64,000 nt of DNA, taken from contig NZ_BMEQ01000006.1 of NCBI RefSeq assembly GCF_014636775.1, positions 62,001-126,000 on the forward strand, written 5' to 3'. The translations under genes were made by a program, and so were the position numbers. Source of the DNA: Kocuria dechangensis (lineage in GTDB: Bacteria; Actinomycetota; Actinomycetes; Actinomycetales; Micrococcaceae). The notes under the pieces were generated by a model that made no database searches, was not told the origin of the DNA, and worked only from the letters and a program-made list of their open reading frames with translations. How positions within the stretch are numbered: position 1 is the stretch's first letter; each line of letters starts with the position of its first letter. Shown piece after piece: positions 26,691 through 35,902 of this stretch.

Positions 26691-26721
26691 ATTATGCGTC
26701 GGCCGTCGGGCCACCGGCCAA
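26691..26721 (-). promoter_or_regulatory. Candidate promoter of the copper cluster
   Basis: On the minus strand TTGGCC (26721-26716) and CATAAT (26696-26691) are separated by 19 bp, 47 nt before the GTG start. The -10 match is good; the spacing is long. No obvious CueR- or CsoR-type palindrome was found. Confidence 0.35.
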
Positions 26722-26801
26722 TCGTTGCGCGGCGGGGCCGCGCCGGGCGGGTCGCCGAGGCAGGGCACCCCGGGCGGCCGGCGGCCGGTGCCCGCCGCCC
26801 G

Positions 26802-27980
26802 TCACGGGGCGGGACGCAGGGGGCTGGGGTGCGCCAGGGCGGCGCAGGCGTGCGCCGCGGCCTCCCGGAGCAGGCGGGGGGCGTCGCCGACGAGTTCGGC
26901 GAGGGTCGCGGGCCCCCGGGCGATGGGGAACGCGGCGGTGAGCCCGGCGGCCCGGCACTGCGCGGCGTCGAGCTCCACGGACCCGGCAACGACGACGACG
27001 GCGCAGCCCGGCCGCGCGTGCCGCCGCACGGCGTCGACGACCTTGCCGCCGAGGGACTGCTCGTCCAGCCGGCCCTCGCCGGTGAGCACCACGTCCGCGC
27101 GGGCGAGGGCCGGGCCCAGCCCCACGGCGTCGCCCACGAGCTCGGCCCCCGGCACGGTCTCGGCGCCCAGCAGCGCCACGAGGGTCAGGGGCAGACCGCC
27201 GGCCGCGCCGAGGCCGGGCCGCTCCAGGTGCTCCGCGGGGTCCACGCCGGCGCGGGCCGCGAGGATCCGGGCCAGGTGCTCGAGGCCGGCGTCGAGGACG
27301 GCGACCTCCTCGGGGCCGGCGCCCTTCTGGGGACCGAACACGGCGGCGGCGCCGCGCGGCCCGCACAGGGGGTTGTCGACGTCGACGGCGATCCGCCAGG
27401 CGACCTCACGGGCGCGGGGGTGCAGCGCGCCGAGGTCCACCCCGGCGACGCCTGCCAGGCCCTGACCGCCCGGCGGGACGGGCGAGCCGTCCGGGGCGAG
27501 GAAGCGCGCGCCGAGCGCGCCCAGCAGACCCGTGCCGCCGTCGGTGCTGGCGGAGCCGCCGATGCACAGCAGGATCTCGTCGACGCCCTCGTCGAGCAGC
27601 CGCCGGGCGATCAGGCCCACGCCGTGGCTGTCGGCGCGCAGCGGCTGGAGGGGGACGTCGGAGACGTGCGGGAGGCCGTTGCCCTCGGCCGCCTCGACCA
27701 CGCCGGTGCGCCCGTCGGCGGAGACGCCGTACCGGGCGGTGCGCGGGCGGCCGAGCGCGTCGCACACCTCCACCCGGCGGGGCTCCTGGCCCCACACGGC
27801 CAGCAGCGCGTCGAGGGTGCCCTCCCCGCCGTCGGCGAGGGGCAGCTCGAGGACCTCCGCGGCGTCGCCGAACACGTCGCGGGCCCCGCGGGCTAGGGCC
27901 CCCGCGGCCTCGGCGGCGCTGACGCTGCCCTTGAAGGAGTCGGGGGCGGCGACGATCACAGGGCGGGCGGGAGCGGACAT
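26802..27980 (-). CDS. Glycerate kinase
   Basis: Phosphorylates D-glycerate (usually to 2-phosphoglycerate in this family), linking glyoxylate or glycerate use to glycolysis. The 392-aa length is typical. Seen: VIVAAPDSFKGSVSAAEAA, PLADGGEGTLDAL, CIGGSASTDGGTGLLGALGARF and VLTGEGRLDEQSLGGK. ATG at 27980; TAGTCT lies 7 nt upstream and the ribosome-binding site is weak, so a leaderless mRNA is likely. The lone gene is closed off upstream by the HU terminator. Confidence 0.93.
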   Translation of the reverse strand: MSAPARPVIVAAPDSFKGSVSAAEAAGALARGARDVFGDAAEVLELPLADGGEGTLDALLAVWGQEPRRVEVCDALGRPRTARYGVSADGRTGVVEAAEGNGLPHVSDVPLQPLRADSHGVGLIARRLLDEGVDEILLCIGGSASTDGGTGLLGALGARFLAPDGSPVPPGGQGLAGVAGVDLGALHPRAREVAWRIAVDVDNPLCGPRGAAAVFGPQKGAGPEEVAVLDAGLEHLARILAARAGVDPAEHLERPGLGAAGGLPLTLVALLGAETVPGAELVGDAVGLGPALARADVVLTGEGRLDEQSLGGKVVDAVRRHARPGCAVVVVAGSVELDAAQCRAAGLTAAFPIARGPATLAELVGDAPRLLREAAAHACAALAHPSPLRPAP

Positions 27981-28061
27981 GCCTGCCAGACTAGTGCGGC
28001 CGCAGGCGCAGCACCACGGGCGCGCCACCCCGCCGGAGAAGCCGGCGGCTCCCCCGGGCAC

Positions 28062-28102
28062 GCCGAAGGGGCGGCCCCCAGTGCGGGGGCCGCCCCTTCG
28101 GC
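28062..28102 (-). terminator. Terminator downstream of HU gene
   Basis: An 18-bp perfect stem: GCCGAAGGGGCGGCCCCC (28062-28079) with GGGGGCCGCCCCTTCGGC (28085-28102), 5-nt loop, 41 nt beyond the HU stop. Confidence 0.85.
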
Positions 28103-28142
28103 GAAGCCAGTGGAACGGTCCGGGACGGACCGGCAGGTGTCC

Positions 28143-28427
28143 CTACTTGTTGGACACGGCCGCCTTGAGCTTGGAACCAGCGGTCAGCTTGACGCCGTGG
28201 CCGGCCGGGATCTCGATGGACTCACCGGTCTGCGGGTTGCGGCCGGTGCGAGCGGCACGGTCGGTGCGCTCCACGGAGAGCCAGCCCGGGATGGTGATCT
28301 TCTCGCCGGCGGAGACGGACTCCTCGAAGACCTGGAACAGCGCGTCCAGGACGCCGTTGACGGCGGCGTTGGTGGTGCCGGCCTTCTCGGCGACCTCTGC
28401 GACGAGTTCACTGCGGTTCTTAGCCAT
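28143..28427 (-). CDS. hup: HU family DNA-binding protein
   Basis: Nucleoid protein that bends and compacts DNA; 94 aa. The HU fold is complete: MAKNRSELVAEVAEKAGTT, the GWLSVERTDRAARTGRNPQTGE beta arm with conserved RNPQTG, and AGHGVKLTAGSKLK. Two ATGs are close (28433 and 28427). The AGGAGG lies 2 nt before the first but 8 nt before the second, so the second (MAKN) is preferred. There is no Lys/Ala-rich C-terminal tail as in mycobacterial HupB. Follows rpsN by 73 nt. Confidence 0.95.
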   Translation of the reverse strand: MAKNRSELVAEVAEKAGTTNAAVNGVLDALFQVFEESVSAGEKITIPGWLSVERTDRAARTGRNPQTGESIEIPAGHGVKLTAGSKLKAAVSNK

Positions 28428-28500
28428 GTTCATGTCCTCCTGGACTTGGGGTCGTGGGGAAGCACGGCACCGGGTGCCGGGCGCGCTCCTGCGTCAGAAA

Positions 28501-28806
28501 TTACCAGCTGGACTTGGTGATGCCCGGGAGCTCACCGCGGTGCGCCATCTCGCGGAAGCGGACGCGGGAGATGCCGAACTTCTGGAAGGTGCCGCGGGGA
28601 CGGCCGTCGATCTGGTCGCGGTTGCGCAGGCGCACCGGCGAGGCGTCGCGGGGAAGCTTCTGCAGGCCCAGACGGGCGGCCTCGCGGGCCTCGTCCGTGG
28701 CGTTCTCGTCCACGAGGGTCTTCTTCAGCTCCGCACGCTTGGCGGCGTAGCGCTCGACGATGACCTTGCGCTGCTCGTTCTTGGCGATCTTGGACTTCTT
28801 GGCCAT
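28501..28806 (-). CDS. rpsN: 30S ribosomal protein S14 (zinc-free form)
   Basis: A 101-aa long-form S14 lacking the CxxC zinc motifs. Conserved C-terminal [41 protein letters not shown] is intact. It is 4 nt downstream of rpmG. In Actinobacteria the cysteine-free S14, L33 and L28 set is usually an alternative, Zur-controlled copy used in zinc shortage; in some Micrococcaceae it may be the main copy. Confidence 0.96.
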   Translation of the reverse strand: MAKKSKIAKNEQRKVIVERYAAKRAELKKTLVDENATDEAREAARLGLQKLPRDASPVRLRNRDQIDGRPRGTFQKFGISRVRFREMAHRGELPGITKSSW

Positions 28807-28810
28807 GGAT

Positions 28811-28978
<168 letters not shown>

Positions 28979-28979
28979 G

Positions 28980-29216
28980 TCAGATCTTCTCCCCACGTGC
29001 GAGCAGGTCGGTGACGACCGCGTCGATGCCGCGCGCGTCGATGACCTTGATGCCCTTGGCGCTGAGGTTGAGCGTCACGTTGCGACGCAGCGAGGGCACC
29101 CAGTAGCGCTTCTTCTGGATGTTCGGGTCGAACCGGCGCTTGGTGCGGCGGTGCGAGTGCGAAATGCTGTGGCCAAAGCCCGGCTGAGCTCCGGTCACCT
29201 GGCAGTGCGCTGCCAT
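28980..29216 (-). CDS. rpmB: 50S ribosomal protein L28
   Basis: A 78-aa L28: [32 protein letters not shown] and [18 protein letters not shown] are diagnostic. Only one cysteine (residue 5) is present, so this is the zinc-free type. The ATG at 29216 has GGAGGAGAA upstream. First gene of rpmB-rpmG-rpsN, probably with hup. Confidence 0.96.
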   Translation of the reverse strand: MAAHCQVTGAQPGFGHSISHSHRRTKRRFDPNIQKKRYWVPSLRRNVTLNLSAKGIKVIDARGIDAVVTDLLARGEKI

Positions 29217-29436
29217 AGTGTTCTCCTCCAATGTTGACGAAATGACGGCACGCAGTGGGAGCCGTGGATGATCCCTCACCCGCGGCCGAGCGTCCCGTCA
29301 CCTGAGAAATGCCACCGTTCGCCAACCGGGCCCTCTCGTAAGGCCCGCACGGCCGGAACCGGCGAGGGCCTCGCCACGATGAAGACGGTGAGGATCAAGG
29401 TGCCGGAAGGTGGACTCCACCACACGACAGCCTTGA

Positions 29437-29465
29437 AGTCTAGGCCCGCGCGGGCCCTCCCGCAA
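29437..29465 (-). promoter_or_regulatory. Candidate promoter of rpmB-rpmG-rpsN
   Basis: On the minus strand TTGCGG (29465-29460) and TAGACT (29442-29437) are 17 bp apart. The implied leader is about 215 nt, which is long. The rest of the 290-nt gap 29217-29506 shows no gene and no AT-rich Zur-box-like palindrome. Confidence 0.35.
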
Positions 29466-29506
29466 CTTGACGTCAGGCGTGACAAGCTTCGGACGAGTCT
29501 ACCGGC

Positions 29507-30400
29507 TCACCGGGGCCCCGCAAACTCGGGGGGATCGTCCACCAGCCGCACCGGGGCCGGCTTGGACTCCGGCTCCTGGCCGAGCGGGTGGCGGCAGGCG
29601 ATGGCGGTGTACGAGTGGTGCCGGCCGATCGGGACGATCAGCGGCGTGCGCGCGACGGGGTCCAGGACGATCCGTGCGCGCAGCCCGAAGACGTCGGCGA
29701 GGAAGCCCTCGGTGAGCACCTCCGCGGGCACGCCCTGGCGGACGACCCGCCCCTCCTTGAGGGCCACGAGGTGGTCGGCGTAGCGGGCCGCGAGGTTGAG
29801 GTCGTGCAGCACGAGCACCATGGTGGTGCCGGAGCGGCGGTTGAGGTCGGTGAGCAGGTCGAGCACCTCGACCTCGCCGGCGACGTCCAGGAAGGCGGTG
29901 GGCTCGTCCAGGAGCAGGACGTCGGTCTCCCCCGCCAGGGCCATCGCGATCCACGCCCGCCGGCGCGGCCCCCCGGAGAGGTCGTCCACGAGGCGCCCGG
30001 CGACCGGGGCCAGGCCGGTGAGCTCGAGCGCCCGGTGCACGGCCTCGTCGTCGCCGGGCCCGGGGCGGCCGAACAGCCCCTGGCGCCGCGGGGTGCGGCC
30101 GCGGTGGACGAGCTCGGCGACCGTCAGGCCGGTCTGCTCCGGGGCGTCCTGCGGCAGCAGCCCCATGACGGTGGCCACGTACTTCGACGAGCGGGAGTGG
30201 ACGTCCTTGCCGTCGAGCAGGACCACCCCCGACGTCGGGCGCAGCATCCTGCCCAGGCCCCGCAGCAGGGTGGTCTTCCCGGACGCGTTGGCGCCCACGA
30301 TGACCGTCACCCTCCCCTCGGGGATCTCCACGCTGACGTCCCGCAGGACGTGCTCGGCCCCGTAGGCGAGGCTCAGGTCGACGGCGCGCAGGGTCGTCAC
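29507..30400 (-). CDS. FecE/FhuC-like ABC transporter ATP-binding protein
   Basis: A 297-aa ATPase of the iron-siderophore/heme/B12 class: Walker A GANASGKTT, Q-loop LLPQD, Walker B DVLLLDEPTAFLD, switch H in VLVLHDLNLAARYADH. The signature reads LSGGPRRRAWIAMALAG rather than the usual [14 protein letters not shown], so the conserved Gln is lost. A C-terminal extension includes IGRHHSYTAIACRHPLG. GTG start overlaps the SGNH hydrolase stop (GTGA). No permease or binding protein is nearby, so it must serve a system encoded elsewhere or be a relic. Confidence 0.85.
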   Translation of the reverse strand: MTTLRAVDLSLAYGAEHVLRDVSVEIPEGRVTVIVGANASGKTTLLRGLGRMLRPTSGVVLLDGKDVHSRSSKYVATVMGLLPQDAPEQTGLTVAELVHRGRTPRRQGLFGRPGPGDDEAVHRALELTGLAPVAGRLVDDLSGGPRRRAWIAMALAGETDVLLLDEPTAFLDVAGEVEVLDLLTDLNRRSGTTMVLVLHDLNLAARYADHLVALKEGRVVRQGVPAEVLTEGFLADVFGLRARIVLDPVARTPLIVPIGRHHSYTAIACRHPLGQEPESKPAPVRLVDDPPEFAGPR

Positions 30401-31272
30401 GCGACCACCCCCGGGGCGTCGGCCGGGGCGGGCCCGGCGGGGACGACGGGGCGCGGCGTCAGGGTCGTGTACCGCGGGTACCGCGGGGCGACCGCGTCCC
30501 CCGACGACGTTCCCCGCAGCCGCCGCCCGATCCAGGGCAGCAGGTACTCCCGGGCCCAGTACAGGTCCTCCTTGAGCACCCCCGGCGTGGCGGTGACGGG
30601 CAGCCGGTCGGCGGGCGGCAGCTCGAGCGCGTGCGGCACGCCCAGCAGCTCGAGCATCCGGGCGGCCACGAACGCGTGCCCCGCGGGGGACATGTGCAGC
30701 CGGTCCACCGCCCAGTAGCGCCAGTCCTGCAGCTCGCGCATGCGCCAGTAGTCGAGCACCAGGCACCCGTGCCGGTCGGCGATCTCCCGGACGTGCTCGT
30801 TGTAGAGCGCCTGCCGGGGCCGGGTCCAGGCCGTCGGCGCCTCCTGGCCGGGGTCGAAGGCGGTGAACAGCACCACCCGGGCCCCGGAGGACCGCAGCCG
30901 GGCCACGGCGCCCTCGTACACCCCCATGAGGGCGTCGACGTCCGCGCGGGGCCGCAGCATGTCGTTGCCGCCCGCGTACAGGCTCACGAGGGTCGGCTCG
31001 AGGGCCAGGCAGGCGTCGAGCTGCTCCTCGACGATCCCGCGCAGCAGCCGGCCGCGGACCGCCAGGTTGGCGTAGCCGGTGTCCGGGTGCGCCGCGGTGA
31101 GCTGCTCCGCCACGAGGTCGGCCCAGCCGCGCACGCCGTTGGGGCGGGCGGGGTCGGGGTCGCCCACGCCCTCCGTCATGGAGTCCCCCAGCGCCACCCA
31201 GCGCATGGGCTGCGACAGCGGCCGGCCGGCGGGGTCCGTCGTCGTGCCTCTGCTCGTCGTGGGGTCCGTCAT
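30397..31272 (-). CDS. SGNH/GDSL family hydrolase
   Basis: A 291-aa serine esterase-like protein. Block I ALGDSMTEG (nucleophile Ser), block III GGNDML and block V DRLHMSPAGH (catalytic Asp and His) are all present. There is no signal peptide, so it acts in the cytoplasm. An 80-residue C-terminal stretch (VTATPGVLKEDLYWAREYLLPWIGRRLRG and a Pro-rich end) is typical of the actinobacterial subgroup. Start overlaps the malQ stop (ATGA). Substrate unknown. Confidence 0.9.
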   Translation of the reverse strand: MTDPTTSRGTTTDPAGRPLSQPMRWVALGDSMTEGVGDPDPARPNGVRGWADLVAEQLTAAHPDTGYANLAVRGRLLRGIVEEQLDACLALEPTLVSLYAGGNDMLRPRADVDALMGVYEGAVARLRSSGARVVLFTAFDPGQEAPTAWTRPRQALYNEHVREIADRHGCLVLDYWRMRELQDWRYWAVDRLHMSPAGHAFVAARMLELLGVPHALELPPADRLPVTATPGVLKEDLYWAREYLLPWIGRRLRGTSSGDAVAPRYPRYTTLTPRPVVPAGPAPADAPGVVA

Positions 31273-33503
31273 GCGTTCCGCTCCGCCGCGCCGGCCAGGG
31301 GCGCGGTGCCGTCCGCGCGCCGGGGCTGCTCGGGCTCGCCCACCCGCTCGAACCGCGGGTGCGTGCCGAGCGCCTCGTTGACGGCCCGCACGAGGGCGTT
31401 CGCGCGCACGTTGTCCGGCAGGGCCTCGAGCAGGACGGGGTTGCCGTCGCCGTCGGCCAGGGGGATCCGCCAGTTGGGGTACTCGTCGCCGGTGCCCGGC
31501 TGGTTCTGCATCCGCCGCTCGCCGACCGCGTCGACGAGCGAGACGTTGAGCAGCAGGGCGGGGGCCTGCGCGAGGTAGCGGTACAGGGCCAGGACCCGGC
31601 CCTGCTCGTCCGTGGCCTCCCCCTCGGGGAGCAGGCCCCGGGCAGCGACCGCGGCGAAGAACGTGTCCAGCTGGCGGCGCGCCTCGGCGCGCTCCTCCTC
31701 GACGGGGCGGGCCAGCAGCCCGAGCCCCTCGCGGACGTCCACCTGCACGCCCTGGAGGAACCCCGCCGTGGGCGGGAAGTCGTGGGTGTTGACGGAGGCC
31801 ATGCTCAGCTCCCGGTACCGGGAGGGGTCGAGGGGCTGGTCCCCGTCGACCTCGAACCACAGGATCGACGTGCCGAGCACGCCGCGCTCGGCGAGGTGCT
31901 CGCGGACCCAGGGCTCGAGGGTGCCGAGGTCCTCCCCGATCACGACGGCCCCGGCGAGCTCGGCCTCGAGCGCCAGGATGCCGACCATCGCCTCGTGGTC
32001 GTAGTAGACGTAGGCGCCGTCGGCGGCCTCCTGCCCGTCCGGGATCCACCAGAGACGGTACAGGCCCAGGATGTGGTCCACGCGGATGCCGCCGGCATGC
32101 CGGAAGATCGTGCGCAGCATGTCCCGCCACGGCAGGTACCCGGCCTCGGCGAGGCGCCCGGGGTGCCAGGGAGGCTGGGACCAGTTCTGGCCCTTCTGGT
32201 TGTACATGTCCGCGGGCGCGCCCACGCTGACCCCCGGGGCCAGGACGTCCTGGAGGGTCCAGGCGTCGGCGCCCTGCTTGTGCACGCCCACGGCGAGGTC
32301 GTGGATCACCCCGATGTCCATGCCCGCCAGGTGCGCGGCGCGCTGGGCCGCCTCGAGCTGCTCGTCGAGCAGCCACTGCATCCAGACGTAGAAGTCGATG
32401 CGGCGGGCCAGGCGGGTGCGGGCCTCCGCGGCGTACGGGGAGTCCGGGGTCGCGGCGGCGTCGGCCCACTCGGGGGCGTCCTCCCCCAGCTCCTCCCGCA
32501 GGGCGCACCACAGCCCGAAGTCCTGGAGGCCCTGCCCGCCCTCGGCCACGAACCGGCGCAGCTGCTGCTGGCGGTGCGGGGAGCGGCGGACCGTGAACAG
32601 CAGCTCCAGGCTCTTGAGCTTCGCCGCGTACGCCGTGTCCCGGTCGATGGAGGAGGTGTCCAGGTTTGCCCGGCGCTGGATGGCGGCCAGGGTGTTGACG
32701 ACCTCGAGGTCGCCCGGCCGCAGGTACGCGTACTCGGGGACCTCGGCGATGCGCAGGTAGAGGGGGTTGAAGAAGCGGCGGCTGGTGGGCAGGTACGGCG
32801 AGGGCTCCACGGGCGGGACGGGCTCGGCGGCGTGCAGCGGGTTGACCAGCAGGTAGTCCGCCCCCTGCTCGCCCGAGATCGCGGCGAGGCTCGCGAGGTC
32901 GGACGCGTCGCCCACGCCCCACGAGCGCCCGGAGGTCACGGAGTAGATCTGGGCCATGTAGCCCCAGCGGCGCCTCCCGCGCAGCCGGTCCGTGGTGGAC
33001 AGCCGGGCGGGGGTGACCGCCAGGGGCGCGGCGACGGGGAGGCCGCCGTCCACGTCCGGGCACTCGGCCCGAAGCTCGTACCAGCCCACGGCCAGGGGCT
33101 CGGGCACCTCGAAGACCACCTGTCCGGTGAGGACGCCGTCGACGTCCCGCGGGGGGAGCGGCTCCTCGACCTGGCGTGCCGGGGTCGGCGTGCCGTCCTC
33201 CGCCACGACCGTCACCCGCACGGGAGAGCCGTGCGGGACGTGGACCGGGAAGCGGGTGCGCGCGCCCTCGACCGCCACCACGACCGGCGGGAGCGTCCGC
33301 CGCCACGGGGCCAGGTCCCGCTCGGCGAGGGACGTCTCGATCGCGGCGTCGTCGGAGACGTCGGCGCCGAGGGCGGTGAGCACGGCGCGCAGGGTCTTCT
33401 CCGCGACCTCCCGCTCCTGCCCGTCGAACCCGGAGTAGGTGGTGGAGACCCGGTGGGCCTCGGCGAGCCGGCGCAGCGCGGCGGGAGTGGTGGTGTCGGC
33501 CAT
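31269..33503 (-). CDS. malQ: 4-alpha-glucanotransferase (amylomaltase)
   Basis: Transfers alpha-1,4-glucan chains between maltodextrins; 744 aa. The N-terminal 150 residues are the beta-domain extension of actinobacterial MalQ. The GH77 core has the nucleophile Asp in GGIRVDHILGLYRLWWIP, the acid/base Glu in VIGEDLGTLE and the third carboxylate in SVNTHDFPPTAGF. TAGAGT lies 7 nt before the ATG at 33503, suggesting a leaderless mRNA. It is first in an overlapping array with the SGNH hydrolase and FecE-like ATPase. Confidence 0.95.
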   Translation of the reverse strand: MADTTTPAALRRLAEAHRVSTTYSGFDGQEREVAEKTLRAVLTALGADVSDDAAIETSLAERDLAPWRRTLPPVVVAVEGARTRFPVHVPHGSPVRVTVVAEDGTPTPARQVEEPLPPRDVDGVLTGQVVFEVPEPLAVGWYELRAECPDVDGGLPVAAPLAVTPARLSTTDRLRGRRRWGYMAQIYSVTSGRSWGVGDASDLASLAAISGEQGADYLLVNPLHAAEPVPPVEPSPYLPTSRRFFNPLYLRIAEVPEYAYLRPGDLEVVNTLAAIQRRANLDTSSIDRDTAYAAKLKSLELLFTVRRSPHRQQQLRRFVAEGGQGLQDFGLWCALREELGEDAPEWADAAATPDSPYAAEARTRLARRIDFYVWMQWLLDEQLEAAQRAAHLAGMDIGVIHDLAVGVHKQGADAWTLQDVLAPGVSVGAPADMYNQKGQNWSQPPWHPGRLAEAGYLPWRDMLRTIFRHAGGIRVDHILGLYRLWWIPDGQEAADGAYVYYDHEAMVGILALEAELAGAVVIGEDLGTLEPWVREHLAERGVLGTSILWFEVDGDQPLDPSRYRELSMASVNTHDFPPTAGFLQGVQVDVREGLGLLARPVEEERAEARRQLDTFFAAVAARGLLPEGEATDEQGRVLALYRYLAQAPALLLNVSLVDAVGERRMQNQPGTGDEYPNWRIPLADGDGNPVLLEALPDNVRANALVRAVNEALGTHPRFERVGEPEQPRRADGTAPLAGAAERNA

Positions 33504-33568
33504 GGCCTCCACTCTAGCCAGACCCCGCCGCGGTGCGCAGTGGGCTGACGGACGCGCGCCGCCGCCCG

Positions 33569-34615
33569 CTACGCGAGCGTCCCGGCGACGTCGATGACGA
33601 AGCGGTACCGGACGTCGGAGGCGACCACGCGGTCGTACGCGGCGTCGACGTCGTCGGCGCCGATCAGCTCGATCTCGGACTCCACGCCGTGCTCCGCGCA
33701 GAAGTCGAGCATCTCCTGGTGCTCGGGCAGCCCGCCCACCATCGACCCGGTGAGGACCCGCTGCGGGGCGATCAGGGCGCCGGGGCGCACGCTGTACGGC
33801 TCGGTGGGCAGTCCCACGGAGCACAGCACGCCGTTGATCCGCAGCAGGGAGAGGTAGCGCTCGATCGGCAGGTCGGCGGAGACGGTGTTGAGGATGAGGT
33901 CGAAGCGGCCCTTGTTGCGCGCGAACGTCTCGTCGTCCTTGGTCGCGAAGTAGTCGACGGCCCCGAACGCCAGGCCGTCCTCCTGCTTGGACAGGCTCTG
34001 GCTCAGGACGGTGACCTCGGCGCCCATGGCGGCGGCGATCTTCACCGCGACGTGCCCGAGCCCGCCCATGCCCAGGACGGCGACGCGCCGGCCGGGCCCC
34101 ACGCCCCAGCGCTTGAACGGGGCGTAGGTCGTGATCCCGGCGCACAGCAGGGGCGCGGCCTTCGCGGGGTCCAGGGCCTCGGGGACGCGCAGGACGAAGC
34201 GCTCGTCGACGACGACGGCCCCGCTGTAGCCGCCCCTGGTGGGGGTGCCGTCGGCCTGGGGGGTGTTGTAGGTGGCGGTCACGCCCTCGATGCAGAACTG
34301 CTCCTGGCCGTCGGCGCAGTACTCGCAGCGGCCGCAGGAGTCGACGAAGCAGCCGACGCCCACCGTGTCGCCCGGGGCGAAGCCGGTCACGGCCTCCCCG
34401 ACGGCGCTGACGCGGCCGACGATCTCGTGCCCCGGGGTGACGGGGTAGTGCGTGCCGCCCCACTCGTTGCGGGCGGTGTGGATGTCGGAGTGGCAGATCC
34501 CGGCGTACTGGATCTCGATCGCGACGTCCTGGGGGCCGACCGGGCGGCGCTCGATCGTGGTGCGGCGGAAGCCGGAGTCGGCGGAGGTGGCCTCGAGGGC
34601 GGGAACGGTGGTCAT
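33569..34615 (-). CDS. Zinc-dependent NAD(P)+ alcohol dehydrogenase (YahK/AdhC-like)
   Basis: A 348-aa medium-chain dehydrogenase. Catalytic zinc ligands are in AGICHSDIHT (Cys) and GHEIVGRV (His-Glu) with the later Cys in PLLCAGITTY; structural zinc ligands are in VDSCGRCEYCADGQEQFC; the nucleotide motif is VLGMGGLGHVAVKIA. The YahK/CAD-like type reduces a wide range of aldehydes with NADPH. AGGAG lies before the ATG. The substrate is not inferable from neighbours. Confidence 0.93.
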   Translation of the reverse strand: MTTVPALEATSADSGFRRTTIERRPVGPQDVAIEIQYAGICHSDIHTARNEWGGTHYPVTPGHEIVGRVSAVGEAVTGFAPGDTVGVGCFVDSCGRCEYCADGQEQFCIEGVTATYNTPQADGTPTRGGYSGAVVVDERFVLRVPEALDPAKAAPLLCAGITTYAPFKRWGVGPGRRVAVLGMGGLGHVAVKIAAAMGAEVTVLSQSLSKQEDGLAFGAVDYFATKDDETFARNKGRFDLILNTVSADLPIERYLSLLRINGVLCSVGLPTEPYSVRPGALIAPQRVLTGSMVGGLPEHQEMLDFCAEHGVESEIELIGADDVDAAYDRVVASDVRYRFVIDVAGTLA

Positions 34616-34689
34616 GCGGTGCTCCTGTCGTGCATCGGGGTGGTGCAGGGGGACGGTGCGGGAGGTGCCGGCCGGCCGGTGCGGGGTGT

Positions 34690-35688
34690 TCACCAGGCCT
34701 GGGCCACGAGCTCCAGGGAGCGGGCTCGCACCTCCGGGTCGTGAGCATAGCTGTTGAGCATCAGCTCGTCGGCGCGGGTGATCTCCACGATCTGGTCGAG
34801 GTCCGCCACCACGCGCTCGGGCGTGCCGACCGCCGAGACGGCGAGGTGCTGCTCCACCATGGCCGCCTCGGGCGCGGTGAGCTCGACCCGGTCGACGGGG
34901 GGCTGCAGGGGGCCGCGGTCGTTGCGGGCGATGCCCCGCACGAGCTGCTGGTGGGTCGTGAACTGGCGGCGGGCCTCCTCGTCCGTGTCGGCGGCCAGGA
35001 CGTTGGCGGCCACGACCACGTAGGGGCGCTCGACGGTGGCGGTCGGGGCGCCGGCGTCGAAGCGCTGCCGGTACAGGGCGATGGCGTCCATGATCATGGC
35101 GGGGGCGAAGTGCGACGCGAACGCGTAGGGCAGCCCGAGCCGGGCGGCGACCTCCGCCCCGCCGGTGGAGGACCCGAGGATCCACAGCGGGACGTCGGTG
35201 TCCCGGGCCACCGGCGCCCGCACGGCCTCCTGCTCCTGGCCGCCGAACAGCCGCACCAGCCGGCGGACGTCCGCCTCGAAGGTGTCGTGGCCGGCGTGAC
35301 CGCGGCGCAGCTCCATCGCGGTGCGCATGTCGGTGCCCGGGGCGCGGCCCAGGCCGAGGTCCACCCGCCCCGGGTACAGGTTGGCGAGCGTGCCGAAGGC
35401 CTCGGCCACCGTCAGCGGCACGTGGTTGGGCAGCATGATCCCGCCGGAGCCCACCCGGATCCGCTCGGTCGCGGCGAGCGCCTGGCCGATGAGCACGGCC
35501 GTCGCCGAGGACGCGAACGCCTCGGTGTTGTGGTGCTCGGCGTACCAGAGGCGCCGGTAGCCCGCGGCGTCCAGCCGGCGGGCCAGCTCCACCGCCTCCC
35601 GGAGGGCGTCGGTGACGGAGCGCCCCGCGGACAGGGGCACCAGGTCGAGGGCGGACAGCGGGACGCGGGCGGGGGTCGGTGCTGGCAA
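34690..35688 (-). CDS. LLM-class flavin-dependent oxidoreductase
   Basis: A luciferase-like monooxygenase fold, about 332 aa. Seen: [13 protein letters not shown] start, [60 protein letters not shown] and the [12 protein letters not shown]-pocket stretch. The start is uncertain. TTG at 35688 is chosen because GGAAG lies about 10 nt upstream and the fold begins right after it; longer readings would translate the adjacent GTGTCG repeat array into Thr-Pro repeats. Divergent from the HAD gene. Substrate unknown. Confidence 0.85.
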   Translation of the reverse strand: MPAPTPARVPLSALDLVPLSAGRSVTDALREAVELARRLDAAGYRRLWYAEHHNTEAFASSATAVLIGQALAATERIRVGSGGIMLPNHVPLTVAEAFGTLANLYPGRVDLGLGRAPGTDMRTAMELRRGHAGHDTFEADVRRLVRLFGGQEQEAVRAPVARDTDVPLWILGSSTGGAEVAARLGLPYAFASHFAPAMIMDAIALYRQRFDAGAPTATVERPYVVVAANVLAADTDEEARRQFTTHQQLVRGIARNDRGPLQPPVDRVELTAPEAAMVEQHLAVSAVGTPERVVADLDQIVEITRADELMLNSYAHDPEVRARSLELVAQAW

Positions 35689-35702
35689 GGGGAGCTTCTT
35701 CC

Positions 35703-35768
<66 letters not shown>

Positions 35769-35902
35769 TCGTGGCCGGCGGTGGCGAGGTCCGTGCCGTC
35801 GTGGCCGGAGGGGTCGTCCGGTGGCGGCAACACCGTCCGCGGGGTGCGTTATTCCGCCCACACCCCGCCCGCCGCGCTCCCCGGGTGGGGCACGATGGGA
35901 CC

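Noticed and set aside
32071-34744. Open plus-strand frames opposite malQ and the alcohol dehydrogenase
   Set aside because: No motif; the minus-strand enzymes carry complete catalytic residues.
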